From an uncultured Butyricicoccus sp. (GTDB taxonomy: Bacteria; Bacillota; Clostridia; Oscillospirales; Butyricicoccaceae), in the NCBI GenBank assembly GCA_900557315.1, contig USSI01000085.1, positions 1-6,365 of the forward strand: 6,365 nt of DNA. The letters are read 5' to 3'. Below are positions 5,932 through 6,365 of this stretch, in pieces (position 1 is the stretch's first letter; the number at the start of each line of letters is the position of its first letter). The notes below the pieces were generated by a model that searched no databases, was not told the DNA's origin, and was given only the letters and a program-made list of their open reading frames with translations. The position numbers and the translations under genes are program-made.

Positions 5932-6306
5932 CTACCGTCCCTGCGCGTCCAGGAAGGCGCGCAGGTCTTCGATATCCTGCTCGGTCAGCGCACCCGCGTC
6001 CGACAGGCTCGCAACCAGGTTTTTCACCGAGCCGCCGCACAGCCGCTTGACAAAGCTCGTGCTCTCCCGCTGCAGATAGGCTTCCCGCGAAACCAGCGGC
6101 GTGTAATAGTTCTGCCGCCCCTCCTTTTCGCACGCAAGGAACCCCTTATCGCACAGGCGCGAAAGGAAGGTCAGTACGCTTGTCGCTTTCCAGTCCTTGC
6201 TCACCCGCTGCTGCACCGCAGCCGCGGTTACCGGCGGCTCGAGCGACCAGATCGCCTGCATGACCTCCAGCTCCGCGTCCGGCAGACGCTTGCCCGTTTT
6301 CATCAT
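5932..6306 (-). CDS. blaI: BlaI/MecI-family transcriptional repressor
   Basis: This 124-residue protein has the BlaI/MecI/CopY winged-helix layout. LPDAELEVMQAIW (8-20) is helix 1, the segment TAAAVQQRVS..WKATSVLTFLSRLCDKGFL (27-57) holds the recognition helix, and EGRQNYYTPLVSREAY (62-77) is the wing and linker. A C-terminal helical dimerisation part ends in LTEQDIEDLRAFLDAQ. Family members bind palindromic operators with TACA/TGTA cores as dimers and repress their own operon and target genes. Cleavage after the partner protease signals relieves repression. KNLVASL, with Asn96-Leu97, occupies the position of the Asn101-Phe102 site of the staphylococcal proteins. AGGAGG (complement of 6314-6319) lies 7 bases from the first of two tandem ATGs, favouring that start. 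It is the first gene of an operon with the M56 protease. Targets are unknown; no beta-lactamase gene is near. Confidence 0.92.
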   Translation of the reverse strand: MMKTGKRLPDAELEVMQAIWSLEPPVTAAAVQQRVSKDWKATSVLTFLSRLCDKGFLACEKEGRQNYYTPLVSREAYLQRESTSFVKRLCGGSVKNLVASLSDAGALTEQDIEDLRAFLDAQGR

Positions 6307-6319
6307 GTCAATCCCTCCT

Positions 6320-6331
6320 ATTACAATAAAT
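6320..6331 (-). promoter_or_regulatory. candidate BlaI operator half-site and AT-rich promoter element
   Basis: The minus strand reads TTTATTGTAATA directly upstream of the blaI Shine-Dalgarno sequence. TATTGTAATA is a short dyad (TATT-GT-AATA) and TGTAATA equals one half of the classical BlaI operator (TATTACA...TGTAATA). A repressor bound here would block its own operon. TGTAAT (complement of 6320-6325) resembles a -10 box, but it abuts the ribosome binding site and no -35 is seen at the right distance, so the real promoter is unresolved. Confidence 0.35.
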
Positions 6332-6340
6332 TTGGACAGG

Positions 6341-6365
6341 AAAGCCGGACAGCCAGTCCGGCTTT
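6341..6365. terminator. terminator-like hairpin upstream of blaI
   Basis: AAAGCCGGAC (6341-6350) and GTCCGGCTTT (6356-6365) form a perfect 10-bp stem with a 5-base loop. The sequence is symmetric, with A and T runs at its ends, so it could stop transcription in either direction. On the minus strand only three T residues follow the GC stem before CC, and on the plus strand the window ends. It most likely ends a gene to the right of the window and insulates the blaI operon. Confidence 0.6.

Noticed and set aside
386..6079. A 1897-codon open frame on the plus strand
   Set aside because: It lies codon-on-codon opposite oadB and the M56 protease, has a low-complexity His/Arg/Gln-rich translation with no recognisable domain, runs through the terminator and riboswitch leader, and lacks a ribosome binding site. 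It is explained by the absence of TTA, CTA and TCA codons in the true genes.
1..6365. CRISPR array, insertion sequence or integrase
   Set aside because: I found no regularly spaced direct repeats, transposase or integrase motifs, or flanking terminal repeats. The mismatched tRNA alone is not enough to claim an attachment site.

Overview
The window looks like chromosomal DNA of a moderately GC-rich low-GC-phylum anaerobe (class Clostridia, perhaps Oscillospiraceae or a relative). That placement is an inference. It rests on a BlaI/M56 antirepressor pair with a very long extracellular region, a sodium-pump decarboxylase beta subunit, strong AGGAGG-type ribosome binding sites, intrinsic terminators and G/C-ending codons. 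Every supported gene lies on the minus strand, so the window is transcribed from right to left.

From right to left: a terminator-like hairpin (6341-6365) is followed by a two-gene unit, a BlaI/MecI-family repressor (5932-6306) and, 17 bases on, a 1376-residue BlaR1-type M56 metalloprotease (1784-5914). Its first 350 residues are a standard BlaR1 membrane protease. The roughly 1030 residues after them are a repeated extracellular region with no visible penicillin-binding sensor. The pair probably forms a signal-to-proteolysis-to-derepression circuit for an unknown envelope signal; no beta-lactamase is in the window.

Next comes a 252-base intergenic region (1532-1783) with a good sigma-A-type promoter, a structured leader that resembles the yybP-ykoY (Mn2+) riboswitch class, and a strong intrinsic terminator. 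The 5' arm of the terminator contains the 3' strand of the aptamer P1 helix, which predicts a transcriptional ON switch. The switch controls a sodium-translocating decarboxylase beta subunit (oadB, 404-1531) and, 18 bases on, a 43-residue OadG-like single-span membrane protein (254-385). No carboxyltransferase or biotin carrier is present, so the pair must work with subunits encoded elsewhere.

A tRNA-Val(CAC) gene (120-196) follows with its own promoter and terminator. Its acceptor stem is badly mismatched, as if its two ends came from different tRNAs. The last 13 bases of the window hold the start of another minus-strand gene (MKKV...), behind an AGGAGG site.
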